Source: an uncultured Treponema sp.
GTDB taxonomy: Bacteria > Spirochaetota > Spirochaetia > Treponematales > Treponemataceae
NCBI GenBank assembly: GCA_937885235.1
Contig: CAKZZK010000023.1
Coordinates: 1 to 5,398, forward strand
Direction: 5' to 3'
DNA: 5,398 nucleotides
In this document: piece by piece, positions 5,373 to 5,398 of the stretch
Layout: every line of letters starts with the position of its first letter
Numbering within the stretch: position 1 is the first letter of the stretch
Made by a program: the position numbers and the translations under genes
Notes under the pieces: generated by a model
The model's database searches: none
What the model was told of the DNA's origin: nothing
What the model saw: the letters and a program-made list of their open reading frames with translations, nothing else

Positions 5373-5398
5373 AAAAGAAAAAAACAGCAGGAACAGGT

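Overview
The window looks chromosomal and bacterial. The wording of TsaD (the ATNRPGLMG and AVNHMLGHLYAAHL stretches) and the combination of a divergent polysaccharide deacetylase, tsaD and an AAA_14/DUF4143 ATPase remind me of treponemes (Spirochaetota) of moderate GC. This placement is from memory of these families and was not searched, so treat it as a lead. No tRNA, rRNA, insertion sequence or true CRISPR array was seen.

Left part (1-2179, + strand): a conserved, GC-richer housekeeping pair. A membrane-anchored divergent polysaccharide deacetylase (YibQ/DUF610 type) is followed 2 bp later by tsaD, the catalytic subunit for the tRNA t6A37 modification. The first ~70 bases may hold the tail of an upstream gene, but I could not identify it.

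Middle (2180-3608, + strand): tsaD ends and three identical 18-bp repeats follow with an exact 33-bp period. The last base of the third repeat is the first base of a perfect TATAAT. That hexamer sits so close to the ATG of an AAA_14/DUF4143 ATPase that the transcript should begin at the start codon. The ATPase has intact Walker motifs and a C-terminal PD-(D/E)XK-like signature.

Right part (3648-5118, - strand): an AT-richer regulator-plus-Fic module. A small XRE-type HTH protein is followed after about 100 bp by a class II Fic protein (intact Fic motif, intact N-terminal inhibitory motif, C-terminal winged helix). The gap between them holds two matched dyads built from four copies of TCTGCATAAA in alternating orientation. 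The arms have the same spacing in both dyads and the dyads lie 44 bp apart. This looks like a dedicated operator for an autoregulated Fic module.

Right edge (about 5145-5372, + strand): a fragment of a CMP-sugar synthetase (acylneuraminate cytidylyltransferase-like) that has lost its nucleotide-binding N-terminus and its C-terminus. Its broken 5' edge lies in the xre promoter region. The stretch from the end of tsaD to this fragment therefore reads as an accessory island of two convergent units beside a core gene. The most original signals here are the two non-coding architectures, the 33-bp phased repeats and the double fic dyad.
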